From Solirubrobacter sp963792915 (GTDB lineage Bacteria; Actinomycetota; Thermoleophilia; Solirubrobacterales; Solirubrobacteraceae): a DNA stretch of 64,000 nucleotides. Positions 52,770-60,960 of the stretch are shown here, piece by piece. The first letter of the stretch is position 1. Each line of letters starts with the position of its first letter. The position numbers were made by a program, and so were the translations under genes. The notes under the pieces were generated by a model, which searched no databases, was not told the DNA's origin, and saw only the letters and a program-made list of their open reading frames with translations. The stretch spans positions 434,001-498,000 of the forward strand of contig CAWBYD010000002.1 in NCBI GenBank assembly GCA_963792915.1. The letters run 5' to 3'.

Positions 52770-54452
52770 ATGACGCGACTGAGCCACTACTACCTCCCGA
52801 CCGAAAAGCAGCCCCCCGCCGACGCGGAGGCGCTGTCGCACAAGCTGCTCGTGCGGGCGGGCATGATCCGCCAGGTCGGCGCAGGCCTGTGGAGCTGGCT
52901 CCCGGCGGGCTGGCGCGTGCATCAGAAGGCCGTGCAGATCGTACGCGAGGAGATGGACGCGATCGGCGCCCACGAGCTGCTGATGCCGCTCGTGAACCCC
53001 GCCGAGCTCTGGCAGCGCTCCGGCCGCTACGGGATCGACGAGCTGTTCAAGCTCAAGGACCGCCGCGGCGCCGACCTCGTGCTGGCGATGACGCACGAGG
53101 AGGTCGTCACCACCCACGTCGCTCAGACCGTTCGCTCCTATCGTGACCTGCCGCTGATCCTCTACCACTTCCAGGTCAAGGAGCGCGACGAGCCGCGCCC
53201 GCGCGCCGGCGTGCTGCGCACCCGCGAGTTCATCATGAAGGACGCCTACACGTTCGACCGCGACCGGGCGGGTCTGGACGCCGGCTACGAGAAGCACCGC
53301 AAGGCGTACGACCGCATCTTCGACCGCTGCGGCCTGGAGTGGTACCGGGTGGAGTCCGACGTCGGGGCGATGGGCGGGTTCGGCGCGCACGAGTACATGG
53401 CGCCGTGCCCGGCGGGCGAGAACGACGTCGCGCTGGCCCCCGGATACGCCGCGAACGTCGAGGTCGCGAGCGCGACGCCGCAGCCGGTCGAGCTGCCGGC
53501 GCCGCTCGACGCGCCACAGCCCGAGCTGACGCCCGGCCTCACGACGGTGGCGCAGGTGTGCGAGGCGTTCGGCGTCTCGGCGGGCGCGCTGATCAAGGCG
53601 TTCCCGATCATCGTCGGCGAGGACGATCTGCGGCTCGTGCTCGTGCGCGGCGACCACCGCGTCAACGACATCAAGCTCACCAACGTGCTGCGCGACGAGT
53701 TCCGGCCCGCACAGGCCGCGGAGTTCGCGCAGCGGATCGGGCCGGCGGGCTTCATCGGGCCGGTCGGCACCGACGTGCCGATCCTGCTCGACGCGGCGCT
53801 CTCCGGCGACAGCTACTTCGCGGGCGCCAACGTGGCCGACACGCACCTGCGCGGCGTCAAGCCGGGCCGCGACTTCGACTACACGGAGGTCGACGTGCGC
53901 TCGGTGGTGGCCGGCGACACCATCGACGGGCACCCGCTCCGGATCGAGCCCGCGATCGAGATCGGCAACATCTTCAAGCTCGGCACGCGCTATTCCGAGC
54001 CGCTGGGCGCGACCTACCTCGACGAGCACGGGGACGCCAAGCACATCTGGATGGGCTGCTATGGGATCGGGCCGGCGCGTATCGCCGCCGCCGCGGTGGA
54101 GCAATTCGCCGACGAGCACGGGATCTCGTGGCCGCGCTCGCTCGCGCCGTTCGACGTGCACCTGGTCGGGCTCGGCAAGCCGGGCACGGAGGAGCACGCG
54201 CTGGCCGAGTCGCTCTACGGCGAGCTGCGCGAGCTCGGCCTCGACGTCGTCTACGACGACCGCGACGCGGGGCCGGGGGAGAAGTTCGCCGACGCCGAGC
54301 TGGTGGGTTGCCCGCTGCGGCTGACGGTCGGGCGCCGGACGCTGGCGGCGGGCGAGATCGAAGTCCAGGTGCGGCGCGGGCGCGAAGCGCGCACGGTTCC
54401 AGTCGAGGGCGCGGCGGCCGCCGCCGCTGAGCTGTGGGCGACGCTCCCGTAA
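52770..54452 (+). CDS. proS: Prolyl-tRNA synthetase, bacterial type
   Basis: Class II synthetase charging tRNA-Pro. 560 residues: catalytic domain with LLVRAGMIRQVGAGLWSWLP, the LAMTHEEVVT and RTREFIMKDAYTFD motifs, inserted YbaK-like editing domain ~220-380 (with the shortened form seen in actinobacteria), motif GCYGIGPARIAAAAVEQ and the anticodon-binding domain at the end. ATG 52770. Downstream neighbour of ispG in many genomes; here four secreted-protein genes and sodA lie between. Confidence 0.95.
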   Translation: MTRLSHYYLPTEKQPPADAEALSHKLLVRAGMIRQVGAGLWSWLPAGWRVHQKAVQIVREEMDAIGAHELLMPLVNPAELWQRSGRYGIDELFKLKDRRGADLVLAMTHEEVVTTHVAQTVRSYRDLPLILYHFQVKERDEPRPRAGVLRTREFIMKDAYTFDRDRAGLDAGYEKHRKAYDRIFDRCGLEWYRVESDVGAMGGFGAHEYMAPCPAGENDVALAPGYAANVEVASATPQPVELPAPLDAPQPELTPGLTTVAQVCEAFGVSAGALIKAFPIIVGEDDLRLVLVRGDHRVNDIKLTNVLRDEFRPAQAAEFAQRIGPAGFIGPVGTDVPILLDAALSGDSYFAGANVADTHLRGVKPGRDFDYTEVDVRSVVAGDTIDGHPLRIEPAIEIGNIFKLGTRYSEPLGATYLDEHGDAKHIWMGCYGIGPARIAAAAVEQFADEHGISWPRSLAPFDVHLVGLGKPGTEEHALAESLYGELRELGLDVVYDDRDAGPGEKFADAELVGCPLRLTVGRRTLAAGEIEVQVRRGREARTVPVEGAAAAAAELWATLP

Positions 54453-55069
54453 GGCGCAAGCTCACCTTCCGCCGCCTGTCCGGCCTCGACCGCTCGGGGC
54501 CGCCGCCGCCGGAGACGGTCGCGGGCGCGCCGCTGCGGCCGTGGACGATCCCGAACGCGATCGGCTACGTCCGCCTGGCGCTGATCCCGGTCTTCCTCGC
54601 GCTCGCGCTGTCGTCGGAGAGCGGGACGGACGCACTGCCGGCCGTGCTGTTCGCGGTGATCGGCTGGAGCGACTACCTCGACGGGATGGCCGCGCGCGTC
54701 ACCGGCCAGTACTCGCGCATGGGCGCGCTGCTCGATCCGCTGGTCGATCGGATGCTCGTGATCGCGGGCGTGATCGTCTGCTGGAAGTTCGAGCTGCTGC
54801 CGCGCTGGGCGCTCGCCGTCCTGGCCGCGCGCGAGCTGTTCATGCTCGTGCTGGCGCGCATCGCGCTGAGCCGGAATGTGGACCTGAAGATCAACTGGCT
54901 GGGCCGCTGGGGCGTGTGGCCGGTGTTCGGCGCGCTGTTCTTCGCCATGTGCGGCGTGCACTGGCTGGGGCTCGCGTGCCTGTACGTCGGGCTCGTGCTC
55001 GCGGTCGGTGCCACCGTGCTGTACGTTCGGGACGGGTTGCAGCAAGCACGAGCGCAACGCTCGACCTGA
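54434..55069 (+). CDS. CDP-alcohol phosphatidyltransferase (PgsA-like)
   Basis: Membrane enzyme using CDP-diacylglycerol, probably making phosphatidylglycerol phosphate or cardiolipin. 211 residues, ~5 membrane segments. Full CDP-alcohol motif DGMAARVTGQYSRMGALLDP-LVDRM, i.e. D-G-x2-A-R-x8-G-x3-D-x3-D. GTG 54434 overlaps proS by 19 nt. Mycobacterial garA is likewise downstream of a pgsA gene. Confidence 0.87.
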   Translation: MGDAPVRRKLTFRRLSGLDRSGPPPPETVAGAPLRPWTIPNAIGYVRLALIPVFLALALSSESGTDALPAVLFAVIGWSDYLDGMAARVTGQYSRMGALLDPLVDRMLVIAGVIVCWKFELLPRWALAVLAARELFMLVLARIALSRNVDLKINWLGRWGVWPVFGALFFAMCGVHWLGLACLYVGLVLAVGATVLYVRDGLQQARAQRST

Positions 55070-55131
55070 GCTTGATGATCGCTATGCTTGCCACTCCGTC
55101 TCGTCGCCCGTGAGGAGAGGACTCGCTCTAG

Positions 55132-55389
55132 ATGGACACTTTCCCCGACCTCGGTTCGCTCTCCGATCAGGAGCTCAAGGACCTCATCCAGCAGCTCACT
55201 GACGAGGAGCAGGAGGTGTCCTACCGCCGCCGCATCCTCCACGGCAAGATCGACATCCTGCGCGCCGAGCTCGTCAACCGCCTGCGTAAGAAGCACGAGG
55301 GCGGCGAGGACGTGATCTCCGGCGCCGATGTCCAGCGGCTGACCGACATCCTGGCCGGGCGCGCTTCGGGCGCCGGCGACGACATCTAG
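55132..55389 (+). CDS. RsiG-like small protein (candidate c-di-GMP-binding anti-sigma factor)
   Basis: 85 residues, helical. LSDQELKDLIQQLTDEEQEV leads into SYRRRILHGKIDILRAELV. Residues Glu26, Ser30, Arg33, His37, Asp41 follow the RsiG motif E-x3-S-x2-R-x3-Q-x3-D with His in place of Gln. Streptomyces RsiG carries two such motifs and uses c-di-GMP to hold sigma WhiG; single-motif homologues dimerise (known in Rubrobacter). This is a single-motif form. ATG 55132 with GAGGAGAGG upstream. No whiG-like sigma gene is in the window, so its partner is unknown. Confidence 0.72.
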   Translation: MDTFPDLGSLSDQELKDLIQQLTDEEQEVSYRRRILHGKIDILRAELVNRLRKKHEGGEDVISGADVQRLTDILAGRASGAGDDI

Positions 55390-55408
55390 CGCTCGCGGGG
55401 CTCGGCCC

Positions 55409-55882
55409 TTGGCCCTTCACTGCCCCGAGTGCGGGTTCGTCGTCACGGAGGGTGCGAACTACTGCCAGCGCTGCGGCGCCTACGTGGGTGCGCTCGAGGA
55501 GACGCGCGACGACGTGACGACCGCGACCTACGTGATCGACGAGCAGACCGGCGAGTTGCGCCCGGTCGACGTCGGCGACGTCGCCGCGTCCACCGGCGCG
55601 CTCGTGATCCGCGTCGGCGGCGGGCGCGTGGGCCAATCGTTCCCGCTCGACGGCGAGCGGTTGACGATCGGGCGCTCCCCGGACGCCGAGATCTTCCTCG
55701 ACGACGTGACCGTCTCGCGCGACCACGCGGTGCTGGTGCGGCGCGCGGGCGAGTGGTTCCTGGACGACTCCGGGTCGCTCAACGGCACCTACGTCAACCG
55801 CCGCCGGATCGACTCGCACAAGCTGGCCGATGGGGACGAGCTCCAGGTCGGCAAGTACAAGCTCACCTACCTGGCTCGCTGA
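55409..55882 (+). CDS. Zinc-ribbon FHA-domain protein, GarA-like
   Basis: 157 residues. N-terminal zinc ribbon Cys5, Cys8, Cys19, Cys22 (CPECG, CQRCG), a Thr-containing linker DDVTTATYV resembling the phosphorylated ETTS region of GarA, and a C-terminal FHA domain (~60-155) with LTIGRSPDAEIFLDD, VSRDHAVL and GSLNGTYVNRRRI, which contain the phosphothreonine-binding Arg, Ser/His and Asn. GarA-type proteins are switched by PknB/PknG and control 2-oxoglutarate metabolism; that role here is inferred from similarity and neighbourhood. TTG start. Confidence 0.82.
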   Translation: MALHCPECGFVVTEGANYCQRCGAYVGALEETRDDVTTATYVIDEQTGELRPVDVGDVAASTGALVIRVGGGRVGQSFPLDGERLTIGRSPDAEIFLDDVTVSRDHAVLVRRAGEWFLDDSGSLNGTYVNRRRIDSHKLADGDELQVGKYKLTYLAR

Positions 55883-55883
55883 G

Positions 55884-56699
55884 GTGGCCGTGTCTGCCAG
55901 ACGAGCCGAAGGCGGTGACGAGTCCTCCGATGGCGCCTCGCCCGGGGTTCCCGCGGAAGAGCCGTCGCGCCAGAGCAAGTCGCTGACCATCGGGGCGGTC
56001 TGCAAGGGGCTCCAGCAGGAGTTCCCGGACATCTCGATCTCCAAGATCCGCTACCTCGAGGACCAGAAGCTGCTGACGCCGCGGCGGACGCCCGGCGGCT
56101 ACCGCCTCTACTCGTCCTCGGACGTCTCGCGGTTGCGGACGATCCTGCGTTTACAGCGCGACGAGTTCCTCCCGCTCGCGGTGATCCGGCAGGAGCTGGC
56201 GGCGGGGCGCACGCTCGAGGACACGCCGAGCGCGCCCGCCCCTCCGAGCTCCGGCGGCCCTGCGCCCGACGGGCGGCCGGGCGCGGCGCTGCGGCGGATC
56301 ACGTTCTCGCTGCGCGACCGCGGCGCGCTGTACTCGCTCGACGACGTCGTCGAGGAGACCGGCGCCGAGCCCGGGCTCGTGCGCGAGCTCGAGGACTTCG
56401 GGATCGTCAACGGCGAGCTGCGCGGGGGCACGCGCTATTACGACGAGACCGAGCGCGAGATCGTGCGCGCCGTCTACGAGCTCTCGCGCTACGGCGTGGC
56501 GGGCCGCAACCTGCGGGTGTTCAAGACGTCCGCCGAGCGCGAGGCGGCGCTGCTGCAACAGATCCTCGCCCCGGCGCTGCGCTCGCGCAACCCGGAGCGC
56601 CGCAAGGAGGCCGTCGAGGCGCTGGAGAACCTGGCGGCGGTCGCCTCGCACCTGAAGCACCTTCTGCTGGTGCGCGACCTGCGGCGGATCGCCAAGTAG
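55884..56699 (+). CDS. MerR-family regulator, FtsR-like
   Basis: 271 residues. N-terminal disordered acidic segment (~1-30), MerR HTH ~32-100 (LTIGAVCKGLQQEFPDISIS, KIRYLEDQKLLTPRRTPGGY, RLYSSSDVSRLRTILRLQRD), Pro-rich linker, and a C-terminal winged/helical region with a second MerR-like part (YSLDDVVEETGAEPGLVREL). The same order FHA gene then this MerR gene exists in mycobacteria and corynebacteria, where FtsR regulates ftsZ. GTG 55884; GTG 55890 is also possible. Confidence 0.82.
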   Translation: MAVSARRAEGGDESSDGASPGVPAEEPSRQSKSLTIGAVCKGLQQEFPDISISKIRYLEDQKLLTPRRTPGGYRLYSSSDVSRLRTILRLQRDEFLPLAVIRQELAAGRTLEDTPSAPAPPSSGGPAPDGRPGAALRRITFSLRDRGALYSLDDVVEETGAEPGLVRELEDFGIVNGELRGGTRYYDETEREIVRAVYELSRYGVAGRNLRVFKTSAEREAALLQQILAPALRSRNPERRKEAVEALENLAAVASHLKHLLLVRDLRRIAK

Positions 56700-57221
56700 A
56701 TGGATCTGCGGGCCGTGATCCGGGACATCCCGGACTTTCCGAAGCCCGGGATCGTGTTCAAGGACATCACGCCGCTGCTGCTCTCGGCCTCGGCGCTCGA
56801 CTTCGCGGTCGGCGCGCTGTCGGACTGGGCGCGGCCGCGCGGCGTGGATTACGTCGTGGCCGCCGAGGCGCGCGGGTTCATCCTCGGCGCCGCGGTCGCG
56901 CGCGAGCTCGGGGCGGGCTTCGTCCCGGCGCGCAAGCCCGGCAAGCTGCCGGGGGAGACGGTCTCCGCCGAGTACATCCTCGAGTACGGCGTGGACGTGC
57001 TCGAGATGCACGCCGACGCGCTGGCCCACGGCGCGCGCGTGCTGCTGCACGACGACCTGCTGGCCACGGGCGGGACGGCGCGCGCGCTGGCCGAGCTGGT
57101 CGAGCGCGCCGGCGGGATCGTCGCGGGCGTCGCGTTCCTCGTCGAGCTCGCGTTCCTCGGCGGGCGGGAGAAGCTCGCGCCCTACGACGTCCACGCGCTC
57201 GTGTCGTACGGCGCCGAGTGA
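56700..57221 (+). CDS. apt: Adenine phosphoribosyltransferase
   Basis: Purine salvage: adenine plus PRPP to AMP. 173 residues; starts LRAVIRDIPDFPKPGIVFKD, has AAEARGFILGAAVA, ARKPGKLPGETVSAEY and the PRPP loop VLLHDDLLATGGTA. ATG 56700 directly abuts the MerR stop, so it is cotranscribed. Confidence 0.94.
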   Translation: MDLRAVIRDIPDFPKPGIVFKDITPLLLSASALDFAVGALSDWARPRGVDYVVAAEARGFILGAAVARELGAGFVPARKPGKLPGETVSAEYILEYGVDVLEMHADALAHGARVLLHDDLLATGGTARALAELVERAGGIVAGVAFLVELAFLGGREKLAPYDVHALVSYGAE

Positions 57222-57322
57222 GCGCGCGGCGCGGCTCACCGGGCGGCGCAGCCGCGGCCCTGCGGCGCACGCCGGGCGGCGCAGCCGCCCCCTCGCGGCC
57301 TTCGCCGGGCGGCGCCTCATGA
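57218..57322 (+). CDS. Possible 34-residue micro-ORF bridging apt and the oxidase gene
   Basis: GTG 57218 overlaps the apt stop (GTGA) and TGA 57320 overlaps the oxidase ATG (ATGA). The encoded peptide is Ser/Arg/Ala/Pro-rich with 11-residue repeats (PGGAAAALRRT, PGGAAAPSRPS, PGGAS), reflecting a 33-bp DNA repeat. It may only serve translational coupling or be chance; no function is proposed. Confidence 0.3.
   Translation: MSARRGSPGGAAAALRRTPGGAAAPSRPSPGGAS
57239..57315. repeat. 33-bp tandem repeat, ~2.3 copies
   Basis: CCGGGCGGCGCAGCCGC begins at 57239 and 57272, and its first 11 bases recur at 57305: exact period 33 bp. It fills the gap between apt and the oxidase gene. Confidence 0.75.
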
Positions 57323-58890
57323 CCCGCGAGCAGGTGTTCTGGGGCTGGGGCGAGCCGGGCGCGGGACCGGCGCTGCCCGGCCACGCGACCGGGCTGCTGC
57401 GGGCGGAGCTCGGCGTGTCCGGCGCCGTCGTCTCGCGTCCGGTGGCGCTCGACGACGTGCGGCTGGCGCCGCCGGCGCTCCCGTCGCGTGCGCGCGAGCG
57501 GCTCGCGGCGGTCGCCGAGCTGCGCGACGACCGCCGCTCGCGGATCCTGCGCTGCCGCGGCAAGAGCTATCTCGACCTACTGGCCCAGCGGACCGGCGAC
57601 TGCCGGTCCGCGCCCGACGCGGTCGTCGCGCCCGGCTCCGCGGACGCGGTTGCCGCGGTGCTCGACGTGTGCGCGTCCGAGCGCGTCGCGGTCGTGCCGT
57701 TCGGCGGCGGCACGAGCGTCGTCGGCGGGCTCGCGGGCGAGCGCGGCGGCCACGCGGCACTGATCTCGCTCGACCTCGGGCGGCTGGACCGGATGCTCGG
57801 CGTCGACGCCGCGTCGCTGACCGCCGTCTTCGAGCCGGGCCTGCGGCTGCCCGAGGCGGACGCGCTCCTGCGCGAGCGCGGCCTGGCCCTCGGCCACACG
57901 CCGCAGAGCTTCGAGTGGGCCAGCATCGGCGGCTGCGCCGCCACGCGCTCGGCCGGACAGTCCTCGACGGGCCACGGGCGGATCGACGAGCAGGTGCTCG
58001 CGCTCGCCTGCGCGACGCCGGCGGGCCCGCTCGCTACGCTCGACGCGCCGGCCAGCGCGGCCGGACCCGCCCTGCGCGAGCTCGTGCTCGGCTCCGAGGG
58101 CGTGCTCGGCGTGATCACCCGCGTGTCGCTGCGCGTGCGCCCGCGGCCGGAGACGGTCGCCTACCTCGGGTGGGTCGTCGGCTCGTTCGGGGAGGGCGCG
58201 GACGCGCTGCGGCGGCTCGAGCAGGCCGGCCTGGCGCCGGACATCGCGCGCCTGAGCGACGAGGAGGAGACCCGGCTCAGCGTCGCACTGGCGGGCACCG
58301 GCGCGCTCGGGCGGGCGCTGCTGCGCGGCCGCTGCCTGCTGGTGTGCGGCTGGGAGGGCACGCGCCGCGCCGTGGCGCGCCGCCGCCGGACGGCCGCACG
58401 GGCGCTGCTGCGCTGGGGCGCGCGCCCGCTGGGACCCGGGCCGGGGCGCGCGTGGGCCGCCTCACGCTTCGCCGGGCCGTACCTGCGCGATCAGCTGATC
58501 GATCGCGGCGTGCTCGTCGAGACGCTCGAGACCGCGACGCCGTGGTCCAACCTCGCGGCGCTCCACGCCGCCGTGCGCACCGCGCTGCCCGGCGGGCATG
58601 TCGGCTGCCACGTGTCGCACCTGTACCCGACCGGCGCGTCGCTGTACTTCACCGTCCTGGCCGCGGCCGGCGACGATCCGGCCACGCAGTGGCGCGCGCT
58701 GAAGGCCGGCGCGACGGACGCGATCGTCGCGGCGGGCGGCACGATCACCCATCACCACGCGGTCGGGCGCGAGCACGCGCCGTGGCTCGCGGCCGAGGAC
58801 GGCGAGGGCGGCGTGGCGCTGCTGCGGGCGCTCAAGGACCACTGCGATCCCGCCGGGATCATGAACCCCGGCAAGCTGCTGCCGCGGTGA
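57319..58890 (+). CDS. FAD-binding oxidase, alkyldihydroxyacetonephosphate-synthase-like
   Basis: 523 residues, VAO/PCMH flavoprotein family. FAD domain motifs VVPFGGGTSVVGGLAGERGG, QSFEWASIGGCAATRSAGQ and SEGVLGVITRVSLRVRP; C-terminal THHHAVGREHAPWL and DPAGIMNPGKLLP are the AGPS-type signature. Actinobacterial relatives are annotated AgpS or glycolate-oxidase-like; true ether-lipid synthesis is unproven. ATG 57319. The 3' end overlaps the convergent kinase gene by 32 bp. Confidence 0.87.
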   Translation: MTREQVFWGWGEPGAGPALPGHATGLLRAELGVSGAVVSRPVALDDVRLAPPALPSRARERLAAVAELRDDRRSRILRCRGKSYLDLLAQRTGDCRSAPDAVVAPGSADAVAAVLDVCASERVAVVPFGGGTSVVGGLAGERGGHAALISLDLGRLDRMLGVDAASLTAVFEPGLRLPEADALLRERGLALGHTPQSFEWASIGGCAATRSAGQSSTGHGRIDEQVLALACATPAGPLATLDAPASAAGPALRELVLGSEGVLGVITRVSLRVRPRPETVAYLGWVVGSFGEGADALRRLEQAGLAPDIARLSDEEETRLSVALAGTGALGRALLRGRCLLVCGWEGTRRAVARRRRTAARALLRWGARPLGPGPGRAWAASRFAGPYLRDQLIDRGVLVETLETATPWSNLAALHAAVRTALPGGHVGCHVSHLYPTGASLYFTVLAAAGDDPATQWRALKAGATDAIVAAGGTITHHHAVGREHAPWLAAEDGEGGVALLRALKDHCDPAGIMNPGKLLPR

Positions 58891-60010
58891 GCGCCGCCCC
58901 GCGGCAGCCCGTGTAGACGTCGGGCACGTACTCGAACGGGCCGAAGTGGCGCGCCTTGGCGGCGCGTGCCTCGGCGCCCTCGATCCACCCGCCGCTGGCG
59001 ACGATACGCCGCGCCGGGCCGGCCAGCGCGGCCATCCGGTCGAGGATCGCCGCTCCCCGCGCGGCGACGTCCTCGAGCGCCAAGACGTAGGGCGCGCCGT
59101 GCTCGGGCGCGTCGGCCCGCTCGCCGAGCGCGTCGAGCACCGCCTGCAACTGCTCGCCCGCCCGGAACGAGCCCTGCAGCACGTGCCGGCCCGGCAGCGC
59201 GTGCAGCCCGACGGTGAAGTCCTGGGCCACCGCGCGGGCGACGGCACCGGGCTCCAGCGGCGCGATCGCGCGCTGGATCGCCTCGGCGGTCCCGCACGAG
59301 TCGAACACGTCGCCCTCGTCGACCGCGCCGGCGCCGATCGCGGCCGCGACGTGGTCGTGCCCGGCGACGGCCAGCAGCGCGCCGCGCAGCGGCTCGACCG
59401 TCGCGCGGCCGCGCGCGCCGCGCGCCGGCGGCAGCGCGAGCCCGGGCGGCGCGCCCGCCCACGCGAGCGCGTCGGCCCGCGGCGCCGCCTCGTGCAAGTC
59501 GTAGAACCCGGTCCGCGACGCGAGCGAGGGCTCGGCGCCCGGCTCGCCACCGAGCGATTCCACGATCCAGTCGCCGATGTTGACCCAGCGCGCGCCGCGC
59601 GCGGACGCCGGCCAATGCGCCCGCATCCACGCGTACTTGACGAGCGTGCACATGCTCGACACGGGCAGCCCGGAGCGGGCCGGGAAGTCGGGCAGGTCGG
59701 CGGCGAGCCGCTCCGCCTCGGCGCCGCCACGCGAATCGCTCCAGTGGATCGAGGGGACGACCGGGCGCCCGTGCGCGTCGACCAGGACGCCGGTCTCGGC
59801 CATGCTCGCCACGCCGGCGCCCGCGACCGGGCGCCCGTCGAGCGCCTGCGCGGCCGCGTCGAGCGTCGCGGCGACGAGCGCGTCGGGGTCGAGCTCCATG
59901 CCGCGCCACGGCGTCGCCGCGCGGCCGCTGCCGGCGAGCGCGCCGTCGGTGTCGAAGACCGCCGCCTTGACCGACGACGTGCCGACGTCGAGCCCGAGGT
60001 AGTGCGTCAC
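58859..60010 (-). CDS. FGGY-type carbohydrate kinase (short)
   Basis: 383 residues. N-terminal FGGY fold: HYLGLDVGTSSVKAAVFDTD, PSIHWSDSRGGAEAERLA; C-terminal half: GHDHVAAAIGAGAVDEGDVF, SCGTAEAIQ and ASGGWIEGAEARA. Members phosphorylate xylulose, gluconate, glycerol and others; substrate unknown. About 100 residues shorter than typical (480-500). GTG 60010 overlaps the PfkB-type gene stop (GTGA). Confidence 0.8.
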   Translation of the reverse strand: MTHYLGLDVGTSSVKAAVFDTDGALAGSGRAATPWRGMELDPDALVAATLDAAAQALDGRPVAGAGVASMAETGVLVDAHGRPVVPSIHWSDSRGGAEAERLAADLPDFPARSGLPVSSMCTLVKYAWMRAHWPASARGARWVNIGDWIVESLGGEPGAEPSLASRTGFYDLHEAAPRADALAWAGAPPGLALPPARGARGRATVEPLRGALLAVAGHDHVAAAIGAGAVDEGDVFDSCGTAEAIQRAIAPLEPGAVARAVAQDFTVGLHALPGRHVLQGSFRAGEQLQAVLDALGERADAPEHGAPYVLALEDVAARGAAILDRMAALAGPARRIVASGGWIEGAEARAAKARHFGPFEYVPDVYTGCRGAALTAAAACRGS

Positions 60011-60942
60011 AGCCTCGCGAGGAACTCGCGCATCCGCCGCGGGTCGAGCTCGCCCGCCTTCGGCGTCTCGACGGCCGCGGCGGCGGCCGCCATGCCCTCG
60101 CGCACGGCCTCGAGCAGCGGCGCGCCGCGCTCGAGCGCGGCGGCCAGGCCCGCCGCGAGCACGTCTCCGGCGCCGATCGGGTTGACCGCGGTGGCGCGCG
60201 GGGCGGCGAGCCAGAGCGGCTCGTGGTCGGCTCCGGCGAGCGCCGCGCCGGCCGCGGCGGCCGTGACCACGGCCGCGCTCGCGCCGCGGTGCAGGAGCGC
60301 GTGCGCGGCCGCCAGCGCGTGCTCGCGGGCGTCCGGGCCCTGCTCGACGGACTCCTCGGCACGGCCGTGCAGGAGTCCCTCGGCCTCGCTCAGGTTCGGG
60401 GTCACGACGTCCGGGTGCACGCCGAGCGCGGCGGCGAGGACCGGCCCGCCGGCGTCGACCAGGGCGATCCGCCCGGCGTCGCGCGCGCGGGTCACCAGCC
60501 GCGCGTAGGCGTCGGTCGGCGCTCCGGGCGGCAGCGAGCCCGAGCACACGAGCACGGGATGGTCGGCGAGCTGTCCGTCGATCACCGCTTCGAGCGCCAC
60601 CCAGCCGCCGTCCGGAAGCGTCGGCCCGGGCTCGTTGAGCACCGTCGCGCGGCCGCCGGTCTCGAGGATGATCGACGTCGAGCGGATCTCTCCCGCGACC
60701 GGGATGCCCTGCAGCGTCACGCCCTCCTCGGCGATCAGCGCGGCGGCGGCGCGGCCGGTGTGGCCGGGGAGGAAGCCGACGAGGCACGCCGGGACGCCGA
60801 GCGCGCGTGCCGCACGGGCGACGTTCAGCCCCTTCCCGCCCGCCGTGACCGCGACGTCGGCGAGGCGCAGCACCTCGCCGGGCCGCAGCTCGTCGATTCT
60901 CGACGTGCGATCGAGGGTCAGATTGGGTCCGGCGACGAGCAT
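60007..60942 (-). CDS. PfkB-family hexose kinase (1-phosphofructokinase-like)
   Basis: 311 residues, ribokinase superfamily. Substrate-binding N-terminus GPNLTLDRTSRIDELRPGEV, glycine motif VTAGGKGLNVARAARALGV, and the C-terminal anion-hole motif NPIGAGDVLAAGLAAALERG with the catalytic Asp. The NLTLDR start is typical of FruK/LacC (1-phosphofructokinase or tagatose-6-phosphate kinase). ATG 60942. Operonic with the FGGY kinase, suggesting one sugar catabolic route. Confidence 0.87.
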   Translation of the reverse strand: MLVAGPNLTLDRTSRIDELRPGEVLRLADVAVTAGGKGLNVARAARALGVPACLVGFLPGHTGRAAAALIAEEGVTLQGIPVAGEIRSTSIILETGGRATVLNEPGPTLPDGGWVALEAVIDGQLADHPVLVCSGSLPPGAPTDAYARLVTRARDAGRIALVDAGGPVLAAALGVHPDVVTPNLSEAEGLLHGRAEESVEQGPDAREHALAAAHALLHRGASAAVVTAAAAGAALAGADHEPLWLAAPRATAVNPIGAGDVLAAGLAAALERGAPLLEAVREGMAAAAAAVETPKAGELDPRRMREFLARL

Positions 60943-60960
60943 GCGTCGGCGGGAAGCATC

